Below, in pieces: positions 1-8,122 of a stretch of 64,000 nt of DNA. Positions within the stretch are counted from its first letter, which is position 1. Each line of letters starts with the position of its first letter. The DNA is from Streptomyces sp. NBC_01428 (lineage in GTDB: Bacteria; Actinomycetota; Actinomycetes; Streptomycetales; Streptomycetaceae). The notes below the pieces were generated by a model. The model had not been told where the DNA came from. It searched no databases and worked only from the letters and a program-made list of their open reading frames with translations. Both the position numbers and the translations under genes were made by a program. The stretch covers positions 3,844,001-3,908,000 of the forward strand of contig NZ_CP109499.1 of the NCBI RefSeq assembly GCF_036231965.1, given 5' to 3'.

Positions 1-534
1 TTCCTTGATGCGCTCGTGCAGAGCGCTCTCGTCGTCCTCGTTGCGGATCTCGACCACGCCCTGGGCGATGATCGGTCCGGTGTCGACGCCGTCGTCGACG
101 AAGTGGACGGTGCAGCCGGTGACCCGGGCTCCGTACGCGAGCGCGTCGCGGACGCCGTGGGCGCCGGGAAAACTGGGGAGCAGCGCCGGGTGGGTGTTGA
201 CGAAGCGTCCACCGAAACGGGCGAGGAACTCCTTCCCCACGATCTTCATGAACCCGGCGGAGACGACGAGGTCGGGCTCGTACGCGGCGGTCGCCTCGGC
301 GAGCGCGCGGTCCCAGTCGTCCCGACTGCCGTGGTCCTTGACCTTGCGGACGAAGGTCGGGAGTCCGGCGCGCTCGGCGCGGGCGAGCCCCTCGATGCCG
401 TCCCGGTCGGCGCCGACGGCCACGATCTCGGCACCGTAGGCCGCGGGGCCCGCCTCCGCGACGGCGTCGAGCAGTGCCTGCAGATTGGTGCCTGATCCGG
501 AGACCAGCACGACGAGGCGCTTGGCCTTGGCCAC
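1..534 (-). CDS. purN: Phosphoribosylglycinamide formyltransferase PurN (3' end outside window)
   Basis: Transfers a formyl group from 10-formyl-tetrahydrofolate to GAR, the third step of de novo purine synthesis, in the cytoplasm. Reading from a GTG at 534 gives MAKAKRLVVLVSGSGTNLQA, the typical PurN N-terminus with its phosphate-binding SGSGTN loop. The formyltransferase motif NTHPALLPSFPG lies near residue 125, with the catalytic Asn and His, followed by the GCTVHFVDDGVDTGPI segment with the catalytic Asp. 178 codons are visible and the reading frame is still open at base 1, so the C-terminal tail is missing. In Streptomyces purH normally follows, which would lie left of this window. Family assignment is secure; only the 3' end is unknown. 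Confidence 0.96.
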   Translation of the reverse strand, partial: MAKAKRLVVLVSGSGTNLQALLDAVAEAGPAAYGAEIVAVGADRDGIEGLARAERAGLPTFVRKVKDHGSRDDWDRALAEATAAYEPDLVVSAGFMKIVGKEFLARFGGRFVNTHPALLPSFPGAHGVRDALAYGARVTGCTVHFVDDGVDTGPIIAQGVVEIRNEDDESALHERIKE

Positions 535-908
535 GACGGGGCCCTTTCTCGGGGGAGCGTTTGTACGGTCGTACGAATGCTTCGCGCCCCGGGATACGGG
601 GAAGTCTACGAAGCGGCCGACCGTCAGCAACGATACCGGCACACCGGGCGGCCCCCACGGGACGGGGGCGGGGCCGGAAGGTAGCGTCTGGGGAGGATCC
701 ACCCGGGAAGACCGTCCGGCGCGGGGAACGCCCTGCGCACACGGGACGTTGACCTGGGACGAGCACCACCACGCACGGGGCAGCCGGCCCCGGTACCACC
801 AGTTGCACCCGCACCGGAAACGCCCGGGGCGCGCGCCCGGGGGCCCGGAGCCCGCTGCCGTGCGCACACGCCGCCCGCCAGAACCACCAAGGGGAAGACG
901 CTCACCTG
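535..908. other. Divergent intergenic region, purN / membrane protein
   Basis: 374 bp between divergently transcribed genes. It should hold both promoters. I see a GTACGGTCGTACGA palindrome-like stretch near 565-580 but no operator or riboswitch I can name. Confidence 0.4.
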
Positions 909-1835
909 ATGCCGGACCGCAGTCTCCGACTCCCTCCGCTCCTGCTGCGCGAGCGGCGCCCTTCGTCCACCCCGCCCAGGTCGGGAGGGGACGGCTCCAC
1001 AGGCGGCGGCCCCGGCTCCGCGGGCGGGAGCGGCAGCGGCTCGGCAGGGGGAAGCGACGGCGGCACCCCGGGCGAGCAGGGCCCCGACACCCCGGACACT
1101 CCCCCGTCGGGCCCGGCCGATCTCTCCAAGCCGGCGAAGCCGTCGAGTTCCCCGGACGCGGACGACAACCCGTTCGCGCCGCCGCCCGAGGGCACGCCCG
1201 ACCGTCCCTGGCAGCCGCGCCGGCACGGCCAGGGCTCCGGGCAGAACGGCGAGGGCGGGGACCAGGACGGGTCCGAGCACTCCCCGTGGAGTCACTGGAG
1301 CGACCGGCAGCCCGGCCCCTCCAGCGGCGGCGGCTTCGGTGACCGGCCGGGGGCGCCGCAGGGCCAGAACACCCCGGAGGGCCAGAGCGGCCCCGGCTCG
1401 AACATGCGCTGGGACCCGACGGACCCCTCCCAGCGCCGTGCCCGCTATGCGCTGCTCTCCGGCATGTGGGCGTTCTTCTTCGCCCTCTTCAGCTGGCCGT
1501 ACGTGGCGCTGCTGCTCGGCGCGCTCGCCCTGTACTGGGGCGTCAGCGCCCTTCGCGGCAAGGCGCGCGTCCCGGCCCCGGACGCTCCGGCAGCCGATCA
1601 GAACGCCCGCCCCCAGCAGCCCACTTCGAACGCCCGTCCGCAGACGACCGCGGCGGTGAGCGGTCTGGTCACCGCCTCGCTGGCCATCCTGATGGTCGGC
1701 GCGACGTTCACGGCCCAGCTCGTCTACAGCGACTACTACTCCTGCACGAACGACGCCCTGACGAGCGCGGCGAAGAAGTCCTGCAACGACCTGCTCCCGA
1801 AGGAACTGCGCGGCGTGCTCGGCACCAGCGACTAG
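909..1835 (+). CDS. Gly/Pro-rich membrane protein of unknown function
   Basis: 308 aa. The first ~170 residues are low-complexity (Gly, Ser, Pro, Asp) and look disordered and cytoplasmic. They are followed by SQRRARYALLSGMWAFFFAL, a hydrophobic hairpin around residues 180-210, and a further membrane segment around 250-270 (VSGLVTASLAILMVGATFTA). A short tail follows with two Cys (YSCTNDAL and KKSCNDLL) that could form an extracytoplasmic disulfide. The start at 909 is preceded by GGGGAAG at a usable distance, but GC-rich coding makes the start uncertain. Its place beside purN and a PerM-like gene recalls Rv0954 of M. tuberculosis, a Pro/Gly-rich membrane protein next to perM and purN. That link is inference from position and architecture only. 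Confidence 0.75.
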   Translation: MPDRSLRLPPLLLRERRPSSTPPRSGGDGSTGGGPGSAGGSGSGSAGGSDGGTPGEQGPDTPDTPPSGPADLSKPAKPSSSPDADDNPFAPPPEGTPDRPWQPRRHGQGSGQNGEGGDQDGSEHSPWSHWSDRQPGPSSGGGFGDRPGAPQGQNTPEGQSGPGSNMRWDPTDPSQRRARYALLSGMWAFFFALFSWPYVALLLGALALYWGVSALRGKARVPAPDAPAADQNARPQQPTSNARPQTTAAVSGLVTASLAILMVGATFTAQLVYSDYYSCTNDALTSAAKKSCNDLLPKELRGVLGTSD

Positions 1836-1887
1836 CACCGCGCACCGGGTTGTCCCGGAGCGCTGGAGCGTCGGAGCACCAGGGACA

Positions 1888-1928
1888 AAGGGCCGGCTCC
1901 CCCTCGTGAAGAGGGGGAGCCGGCCCTT
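1888..1928. terminator. Bidirectional hairpin terminator
   Basis: Near-perfect ~18-bp stem (AAGGGCCGGCTCCCCCTC paired with its complement ending GGCCCTT) with a 4-5 nt loop, followed by TTCGTTC. It sits between two convergent genes and can serve both. Confidence 0.85.
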
Positions 1929-1984
1929 TCGTTCGCCCGCCGGATCTCCTGACCGGTCCCCGGCCGGCCGGGCTCGGAGGCGTC

Positions 1985-3928
1985 TCAGCCGGAGCGGTCC
2001 GCGCCGCCGGTGTTCTCGCTCCCGGTGCGGCTGAGGCCGTCCGGGTCGGAGCGGTCCGGGTCGTCCCCGCCGGACGGCCGCGGGTCGTCCCCGTCGGACA
2101 GGCGCGGTCCGTCCTCGGCGGGCCGGCCCGGATCGTCCGGCGCGGACCGGGGCGCGCCGGACGCGTCGCCCCGGGCGTCTCGGATCTCCCGGCCGCCGTC
2201 GGCATCGACCTCGGCATCGGAGTCGGCATCGGTCTCCGGGGCGTCGGCCCCGGCCGCCTTGCGCAGCGCCGCCCAGCGCTCCTCCCGTGAGGCGTCCTCG
2301 TGCCAGGCCGCCGGAGCCGCCTCGCCGGGCAGGACGTCGTACGGCTCCAGGTCCTCGAGGACGGACTCCAGCACCGCCGGTTCGACCCGCTGCGCCGACT
2401 CGGCCCGGGCGGGCGGGGACGGTGAGGGGACGGGCGTCGGCACGGCCGCCGGTGACGGAGCGGACGCGTCCTTCGCGCGCCACGGCGTCCACGCGGGCAT
2501 CCGCACCCGGGGTACCCAGCCGAAGCGGGGTCCGGCGGGGCGGGACACCGTGCTGCGGGGAGCGGTCGCGCGCACGGGCGCCGGGGCGCCCCGGCGCTTC
2601 CACGCGTGGACGCCCACCGCGACGGGAATCCCGACGGTCGCCGTCCAGACCGCGGCCGCCGGTCCCACCTGCCACCACACCGGTCCGAAGTGCGCCAGGG
2701 CGGCCACGCCGAGCGGTCCTCCGGCGAGCCCGGCGAGCAGGCCGAGCACGACACCGCACAAGCAGGCCGCGAGGGCCACGACCGACACCGTCCGGCCGCG
2801 CGACCAGGTCTCGGCCCGACCGCCGGTCACCGGCGGCGCGGTTCCCGCCTTCACCACGAACCACGCCAGCGTCACCCCGGCGGCCACCGGCACCACACCG
2901 CTCAGCCAGTTCAGCGGCTCTCCCGAACCCGTCCCCGGCACCGCCGCGAGCAGCGGGAACGCGGGGAGCAGATCGGTCGGGCCGCGCGTCCCGGAGGCCG
3001 CAGCCGTGAGGGGACCGGCCACATGCCCCGCGGTCAGGACGACGCCGGGACCGAGCCCGTACGACGCGCCCCACACGGCCGCGTTCGGGACGAGCGCCAG
3101 GCAGAGCAGCAGGACGGCGAACCGTCCGGACCACACGCCGGTGAGCTGGAGGAACGAGCCGCGGGCCGCTCCCCCGTGCCACACCAGGGACACCGCGACC
3201 AGCAGCGCGCCGCCCCCGACGAGGACGGTTGCCGCGGCCGCGGCGGCCCGTGCCGCTCCGCCGAGCAGCCGGTCGTCGTCCCGGGCGACGAGACGCCGTA
3301 CACCGGAGAGGGGACCCGCCCGGGTGAAGGGCGTGGCCTCCACCGCGCGCTTCAGCCACAGCGGCAGCGGTCCCCACGGGCGGCCGTACGCGGTCCAGAT
3401 GCCCGCTCCCGCGGCGCTCGCGGCGAGAAGCGGCAGGCAGACCACGGCCCACAGCCAGGAGGGACGCAACGCGCCGCCCGAGGCATAGAGCGCGGCGGCC
3501 CAGCCGACGGCCAGATAGCCGGCCACCACGCCGGCCCAGGCCGTGCGCGGCGACGCCTCCGACGTCACGTCGGCCGCCTCGCGCGCGGCCCGGTGCAGCA
3601 GCCACGCCGGGAGAGCGAGCAGCAGGAGCGGTGTCACCCCCACCGGCATCGCGACGCCGGACAGGGTGTCGGTGCGGATCAGTTCGACGCCGTGCGCGAG
3701 GAGCCAGAGCGCGGCGGCGACATGGAGCGCTCCGTCCGGCCCGCTGTCGGGGTAGGGCGAGCTGATCCACAGCACCATGACGAGGACGGCGAACGAGCCG
3801 AGTCCGAGCCCCGCGGCGAGGGCGCCACCCAGGAGGCTGGCGGCCAGTCCGGGTGATCTGTCGCGCATCCGGGTGAGCAGGGGCGACAACGAGAGCCTGC
3901 GGTCGGTGATTTGGGTCACACACGTCAT
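1985..3928 (-). CDS. PerM-like polytopic membrane protein (DUF6350 type)
   Basis: 647 aa. The first ~440 residues are almost continuous membrane segments (for example LLGGALAAGLGLGSFAVLVM and LWLLAHGVELIRTDTLSGVA). A ~200-residue Asp/Pro/Ala/Gly-rich cytoplasmic tail follows. Size, segment pattern and its position two genes from purN and three from sucD agree with the actinobacterial PerM family, which in mycobacteria supports cell division and acid or iron stress tolerance through the divisome. That role is transferred, not shown here. ATG 3928 is used, but its GGGAG lies only one base upstream. A GTG at 3919 has better spacing (about 10 bases), so the N-terminus may be slightly shorter. It diverges from the XRE/sigma-like gene and converges on the hairpin at 1888. 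Confidence 0.82.
   Translation of the reverse strand: MTCVTQITDRRLSLSPLLTRMRDRSPGLAASLLGGALAAGLGLGSFAVLVMVLWISSPYPDSGPDGALHVAAALWLLAHGVELIRTDTLSGVAMPVGVTPLLLLALPAWLLHRAAREAADVTSEASPRTAWAGVVAGYLAVGWAAALYASGGALRPSWLWAVVCLPLLAASAAGAGIWTAYGRPWGPLPLWLKRAVEATPFTRAGPLSGVRRLVARDDDRLLGGAARAAAAAATVLVGGGALLVAVSLVWHGGAARGSFLQLTGVWSGRFAVLLLCLALVPNAAVWGASYGLGPGVVLTAGHVAGPLTAAASGTRGPTDLLPAFPLLAAVPGTGSGEPLNWLSGVVPVAAGVTLAWFVVKAGTAPPVTGGRAETWSRGRTVSVVALAACLCGVVLGLLAGLAGGPLGVAALAHFGPVWWQVGPAAAVWTATVGIPVAVGVHAWKRRGAPAPVRATAPRSTVSRPAGPRFGWVPRVRMPAWTPWRAKDASAPSPAAVPTPVPSPSPPARAESAQRVEPAVLESVLEDLEPYDVLPGEAAPAAWHEDASREERWAALRKAAGADAPETDADSDAEVDADGGREIRDARGDASGAPRSAPDDPGRPAEDGPRLSDGDDPRPSGGDDPDRSDPDGLSRTGSENTGGADRSG
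3906..3919. promoter_or_regulatory. Candidate Crp-type site
   Basis: GTGATTTGGGTCAC fits the Streptomyces Crp consensus GTG-N6-GNCAC and the generic GTGA-N6-TCAC palindrome. It overlaps the first codons of the PerM-like gene and lies about 120 bp upstream of the divergent regulator. A match of this quality is expected about once or a few times in 64 kb by chance, so this is only a candidate. Confidence 0.3.
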
Positions 3929-4036
3929 GCTCCCAACGACACGCGCTTTCTCGTCGCAACAGGCGAACCCCCGATGTGTCGCTCAATATGCAGTTATGTA
4001 CTTTTTCGCACGAAAGGGCGCCCGGTGGGATCCGAC

Positions 4037-5287
4037 ATGACACAGGGCTCCGCCACTCCGCTGCCCGCGCCGAAGGAGCGCCGCCGTCTGCGGGAGGCCC
4101 GGGCGCTGACGCAGGCGGAACTGGCGTCCCGGCTCGGAGTCAGCCGGTCGACGGTGCGCTCGTGGGAGACCGGCCGCACGACACCGCGCGGCCGCAAGCT
4201 GGAGGCGTACGTGAGGCTGCTGGGCGTAGGGACGACCCTTTCGGACGACGCGGTGAGTGGCCGTCAGGAAGGCTCCGTACCCGCCCTGGTGGGAGCGGGA
4301 GCACCACCGCCCTCCCGGGAGAACCGCGCCTCCGAGAACCGCCGCGCCTCCGAGGACCGGACGGCCGACGGCGCGGAGCCCGCCGAGCACGCGGACCGCG
4401 GCGCCGTGGACAGGGACAGGGACAGGGACCGGCCCGGCGGGGAGGGTGAGTGGGGTGACGCGGACCAGGACTCCGCCGTACGCGAACCGTCACTGACACC
4501 CGCTCAGGCCTTCGACGCCCTCTACGCGTTCGCCGCCCCCGCCCTCGTACGGCAGACCTATCTGCTGACCGGGCGGCGCGAGCTGGCCCGCGAGTCCGTG
4601 GAGCGGGCCTTCCAACTCGCCTGGTACCGCTGGCCCGAGGTGGCCGTGGACCGGGACCCGGCCGGCTGGGTGCGGGCGACGGCGTACGAGTACGCGCTCT
4701 CCCCCTGGCACCGGCTGCGCCCCCGCTACCGGCACCCGGAGGCACCACCCGCCGGCGGCTCCGAACGGGCCCTCCTCGACGTCCTGCTCACCCTGCCGCC
4801 GGTCTACCGGCGCACGCTGCTCCTGTACGACGGGGTCGGGCTCGGGCTTCCGGAGACCGCGGCCGAGACGGAGGCGAGCACGCCCGCGGCCGCCAACCGG
4901 GTGCTCCACGCGCGCGAGGCCGTCGCGGCCCGGCTGCCCGAGCTGACGCTCCCCGAGGACCTGCACCGGCGGCTCACCGAACTCGGGAGCGCGGAGCGGC
5001 TGCGCGCGGCGAAGCCCCGTACCGTCCGCCATCACGGCGAGCACCGCGCCCGGCAGTGGACGCGCGCGGCCATCGCCTTCACGGTCCTGCTCATCGGCGT
5101 GACGGCGCTGACGCTGCGCACCGCGCCGGACCACTACGAGGCGCCGCTGTCCCCGCCGGAGACCATCCACGGTCTGCCGCCCCGCTCCGCGCCCGGCCCC
5201 CTGTCCGCCGAGGAACTGGTCCTGCGCGCCAAGCTGAGGTCCCAGACGTCGAGCGGTCCCGAGCGCATGGTCCCCGACATCCGCTGA
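4037..5287 (+). CDS. XRE helix-turn-helix / sigma-factor-like / membrane-anchored regulator
   Basis: 416 aa from ATG 4037, chosen because GGTGGGA lies 6 bases upstream; a GTG at 4025 is an alternative. Three parts are visible. Residues ~13-65 form an XRE-type HTH (RRLREARALTQAELASRLGV, then SRSTVRSWETGRTTP). Residues ~155-305 resemble ECF sigma region 2 (FDALYAFAAPALVRQTYLLT, then FQLAWYRWPEV and DPAGWVRATAYEYA) and a weak region 4 (LPPVYRRTLLLYDGVGLGLP). One membrane helix follows at ~345-365 (AAIAFTVLLIGVTALTLRTA), with a short outer tail. A charged low-complexity linker joins the first two parts. The gene could be a membrane-tethered transcription factor or a repurposed sigma paralogue. 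Function is unknown. Confidence 0.8.
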   Translation: MTQGSATPLPAPKERRRLREARALTQAELASRLGVSRSTVRSWETGRTTPRGRKLEAYVRLLGVGTTLSDDAVSGRQEGSVPALVGAGAPPPSRENRASENRRASEDRTADGAEPAEHADRGAVDRDRDRDRPGGEGEWGDADQDSAVREPSLTPAQAFDALYAFAAPALVRQTYLLTGRRELARESVERAFQLAWYRWPEVAVDRDPAGWVRATAYEYALSPWHRLRPRYRHPEAPPAGGSERALLDVLLTLPPVYRRTLLLYDGVGLGLPETAAETEASTPAAANRVLHAREAVAARLPELTLPEDLHRRLTELGSAERLRAAKPRTVRHHGEHRARQWTRAAIAFTVLLIGVTALTLRTAPDHYEAPLSPPETIHGLPPRSAPGPLSAEELVLRAKLRSQTSSGPERMVPDIR

Positions 5288-5319
5288 TGTCCCGGACCGG
5301 TTGCTCCTGTGCACGGAAA

Positions 5320-5360
5320 CGCCGGTGGGCCCGCACCCAAGAGGTGCGGGCCCACCGGCG
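5320..5360. terminator. Bidirectional hairpin terminator
   Basis: Perfect 18-bp inverted repeat (CGCCGGTGGGCCCGCACC and its complement) with a 5-base loop between the convergent regulator and sucD, 33 bp after the regulator stop and 18 bp after the sucD stop. Confidence 0.88.
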
Positions 5361-5378
5361 TGTGTGCCGTGCGGCAGC

Positions 5379-6263
5379 TCAGCCGGCGAGGATCTCGCGC
5401 GCGAGCTTGGCCGTCTCGGTCGGCGTCTTGCCGACCTTGACACCGGCGGCCTCGAGGGCCTCCTTCTTGGCGGCGGCCGTGCCGGAGGAACCGGAGACGA
5501 TGGCGCCGGCGTGGCCCATGGTCTTGCCCTCGGGCGCGGTGAAGCCCGCGACGTAACCGACGACCGGCTTGGTCACGTTCTTCGCGATGAAGTCCGCGGC
5601 CCGCTCCTCGGCGTCGCCACCGATCTCGCCGATCATGACGATCAGGTCGGTGTCGGGGTCGGCCTCGAACGCGGCGAGCGCGTCGATGTGCGTCGTACCG
5701 ATGACCGGGTCGCCACCGATGCCGACGGCGGACGAGAAGCCGATGTCACGGAGCTCGTACATCATCTGGTACGTCAGCGTGCCGGACTTCGAGACCAGAC
5801 CGATGCGGCCCGGCTTCGTGATGTCGCCCGGGATGATGCCGGCGTTGGACTGACCCGGGGTGATGAGACCGGGGCAGTTCGGGCCGATGATGCGGGTCTT
5901 GTTGCCCTTCGCCTTCGCGTACGCCCAGAAGGCGGCGGAGTCGTGGACCGCGATGCCCTCGGTGATGACGACCGCGAGGGGGATCTCAGCGTCGATCGCC
6001 TCGACCACGGCGGCCTTGGCGAAGGCCGGCGGCACGAAGAGGACGGACACGTTGGCGCCGGTCTTCTCGATGGCCTCGGCGACCGTGCCGAAGACGGGGA
6101 TCTCGGTGCCGTCGATGTCGACGGAGGTGCCCGCCTTGCGCGGGTTCACGCCGCCGACGATGTTCGTCCCGTCCGCGAGCATGAGCTTGGTGTGCTTCAT
6201 ACCCGTGGCACCGGTCATGCCCTGGACGATGACCTTGCTGTCCTTGTTGAGGAAGATAGCCAT
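5379..6263 (-). CDS. sucD: Succinyl-CoA synthetase subunit alpha SucD
   Basis: 294 aa, full length for the family. With SucC it interconverts succinyl-CoA and succinate plus ATP or GTP in the TCA cycle. It begins MAIFLNKDSKVIVQGMTGAT, the CoA-binding Rossmann domain (GMTGATGMKHT). The nucleotide and phosphohistidine region contains IGPNCPGLITPGQ and MGHAGAIVSGSSGTAAAKK, where the His near residue 251 is the phosphorylated residue. It lies 21 bp downstream of sucC, so the two are almost certainly co-transcribed and translated in step. Confidence 0.98.
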   Translation of the reverse strand: MAIFLNKDSKVIVQGMTGATGMKHTKLMLADGTNIVGGVNPRKAGTSVDIDGTEIPVFGTVAEAIEKTGANVSVLFVPPAFAKAAVVEAIDAEIPLAVVITEGIAVHDSAAFWAYAKAKGNKTRIIGPNCPGLITPGQSNAGIIPGDITKPGRIGLVSKSGTLTYQMMYELRDIGFSSAVGIGGDPVIGTTHIDALAAFEADPDTDLIVMIGEIGGDAEERAADFIAKNVTKPVVGYVAGFTAPEGKTMGHAGAIVSGSSGTAAAKKEALEAAGVKVGKTPTETAKLAREILAG

Positions 6264-6284
6264 GGCTGTTTAGTCCCTCGTCCC

Positions 6285-7463
6285 TTACTTCGCAGCCGCG
6301 AGCTCGGCGGCCTTGTCGGCCGCGCCGTCCATGGTGTCCACGCGCTGGACCAGCGGGTGGTTGGCGTCCGACAGGATCTTGCGACCCAGCTCGGCGTTGT
6401 TGCCGTCGAGACGCACGACCAGCGGCTTGGTGACTGCCTCGCCCTTGTCGGCGAGCAGCTGCAGCGCCTGGACGATGCCGTTGGCGACCTCGTCACAGGC
6501 GGTGATGCCACCGAAGACGTTGACGAAGACGGACTTGACGTCCGGGTCGCCGAGGATGATCTCCAGGCCGTTCGCCATGACGGCGGCGGAGGCGCCACCG
6601 CCGATGTCGAGGAAGTTGGCGGGCTTGACCCCACCGTGGTTCTCGCCGGCGTAGGCGACGACGTCGAGGGTGCTCATGACGAGACCCGCGCCGTTGCCGA
6701 TGATGCCGACCTCACCGTCGAGCTTGACGTAGTTGAGGTTCTTGGCCTTGGCGGCGGCCTCGAGCGGGTTGGCCGCCGCGTGGTCGACGAGCGCCTCGTG
6801 GTCGGGCTGGCGGAACTCGGCGTTCTCGTCGAGGGACACCTTGCCGTCGAGGGCGATGACCTTGCCGGAGGCGACCTTGGCGAGCGGGTTCACCTCGACA
6901 AGGAGGGCGTCCTCCTTGATGAAGGTGTCCCACAGCGTCACCAGGATCTCGGCGACCTGCTCCGCGACCTCGGCCGGGAACTTCGCCTGGGCGACGATCT
7001 CGCGGGCCTTCTCGATCGAGACGCCCTCGTTGGCGTCGACCGGCACCTTGGCCAGGGCCTCGGGGTTCTCCTCCGCGACGACCTCGATCTCCACGCCGCC
7101 CTGAACGGACGCCATGGCGAGGAAGGTGCGGTTCGTGCGGTCGAGGAGGTACGAGACGTAGTACTCCTCGACGATCTCGGGCGCGGTCTCGGCGATCATC
7201 ACCTTGTTGACCGTGTGGCCCTTGATGTCCATGCCGAGGATGTCCGTCGCGCGGGCGACGGCCTCGTCCGGGGTGGCGGCGAGCTTGACGCCACCGGCCT
7301 TTCCACGGCCACCGACCTTCACCTGGGCCTTGACGACGGACTTGCCGCCAAGACGCTCGGTCGCCTCGCGGGCTGCCTCAGGCGTGTCAATGACTTCACC
7401 GGCCAGCACCGGTACACCGTGCTTGGCGAAGAGGTCCCTCGCCTGGTACTCGAACAGGTCCAC
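6285..7463 (-). CDS. sucC: Succinyl-CoA synthetase subunit beta SucC
   Basis: 392 aa, normal length. It starts MDLFEYQARDLFAKHGVPVL, the canonical SucC N-terminus, with an ATP-grasp domain. Visible landmarks are VVKAQVKVGGRGKAGGVKLA (nucleotide binding), ALLVEVNPLAK (metal binding), GNGAGLVMSTLD (succinate/CoA loop) and FLDIGGGA. It is first in the sucCD operon. The 659-bp upstream region carries a Crp-like site 180 bp before the start. The substrate-level phosphorylation step is conserved; whether the nucleotide used is ADP or GDP cannot be told from sequence by eye. Confidence 0.98.
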   Translation of the reverse strand: MDLFEYQARDLFAKHGVPVLAGEVIDTPEAAREATERLGGKSVVKAQVKVGGRGKAGGVKLAATPDEAVARATDILGMDIKGHTVNKVMIAETAPEIVEEYYVSYLLDRTNRTFLAMASVQGGVEIEVVAEENPEALAKVPVDANEGVSIEKAREIVAQAKFPAEVAEQVAEILVTLWDTFIKEDALLVEVNPLAKVASGKVIALDGKVSLDENAEFRQPDHEALVDHAAANPLEAAAKAKNLNYVKLDGEVGIIGNGAGLVMSTLDVVAYAGENHGGVKPANFLDIGGGASAAVMANGLEIILGDPDVKSVFVNVFGGITACDEVANGIVQALQLLADKGEAVTKPLVVRLDGNNAELGRKILSDANHPLVQRVDTMDGAADKAAELAAAK

Positions 7464-7642
7464 GCGCGTCCGTCCCTATCAGTGATCTCGCGGTTCGTTG
7501 GATGCGTGGGCGTGCCGCGAAGGGCAACGTGACGTCCGCTGTCACAAGGGTGGCGCACACGATGTCCGAGTGCGCGGCATGTCCGTCCGGCAGGTTATCG
7601 CCGCTGGACGCGGGTCCCTAAATCGCAGATCACACCTGAGCG

Positions 7643-7656
7643 GTGATACCTGTCAC
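7643..7656. promoter_or_regulatory. Candidate Crp site upstream of sucCD
   Basis: GTGATACCTGTCAC matches GTG-N6-GNCAC (S. coelicolor Crp) and GTGA-N6-TCAC. It is 180 bp upstream of sucC, a reasonable place for control of a TCA gene. Chance matches at this stringency are not negligible. Confidence 0.35.
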
Positions 7657-7670
7657 AGATCGGGCCGGAC

Positions 7671-7708
7671 GGGGCCCCACCAGGCTGGGGTTTGCCTGGT
7701 GGGGCCCC
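7671..7708. terminator. Strong hairpin, likely terminator
   Basis: Perfect 15-bp stem (GGGGCCCCACCAGGC and complement) with an 8-base loop. It lies downstream of the minus-strand secreted-protein gene and upstream of sucC, so it would insulate sucCD from upstream transcription. Confidence 0.75.
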
Positions 7709-7733
7709 TCTGACGGCCCCGAAGGGCCCAGGG

Positions 7734-7765
7734 CGGACGACCCCCACCCCAATGGGGGTCGTCCG
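7734..7765. terminator. Second hairpin in tandem
   Basis: Perfect 13-bp stem (CGGACGACCCCCA and complement) with a 6-base loop, 25 bp from the hairpin at 7671. Together they look like a tandem terminator. Confidence 0.65.
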
Positions 7766-7922
7766 GCCCTCCCGCGGGTTTGGGACGGAGGGATCCGGTG
7801 GATTCCGGCCCTCCGGCCCATGGCCCCGCGGAAGCGGATGGTCTGCCGCGCGACCGTTCCGCCGGCGCGGCGGTGGCGCGGTGTCACAGCGCCGAACCAC
7901 GGTTCGGCGCGGCCGGTGCGGT

Positions 7923-7961
7923 GCGGTCCGGCGCTGCGGTCCGGCGCTGCGGTCCGGCGCT
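7923..7961. repeat. Three tandem copies of a 13-bp unit
   Basis: GCGGTCCGGCGCT occurs three times without interruption. It is non-coding and GC-rich; probably a slippage-generated microsatellite. Confidence 0.8.
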
Positions 7962-8122
7962 GCGACAGGAGTGCGACGCCCGGACGGACGGCGCACGGAC
8001 CCGATGCTCCGGACGCGGTACGTGCGTACGAAGTGCACGAGACGTACGGGGCGCCGTGGGGCGGGCGGGGTGTGCGCGCACGCTGTGTCCGGCCCGCGCG
8101 CCCCCGGCCGCGGGGTGCGGAG

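Larger units (their letters stand above)
7464..8122. other. Long intergenic region upstream of sucC
   Basis: 659 bp between the sucC start and the stop of the secreted protein gene, both on the minus strand. It holds two strong hairpins, a Crp-like palindrome, a GTGAC-N7-GTCAC palindrome (7529-7545) and a 13-bp triplicate. Open frames here lack ribosome sites and domain-like sequence, and I do not call a gene. Confidence 0.6.

Noticed and set aside
624..4043. 1139-codon minus-strand open frame spanning the first 3.4 kb
   Set aside because: Overlaps well-supported genes in other frames and has shadow-like composition rich in Arg and Gly.
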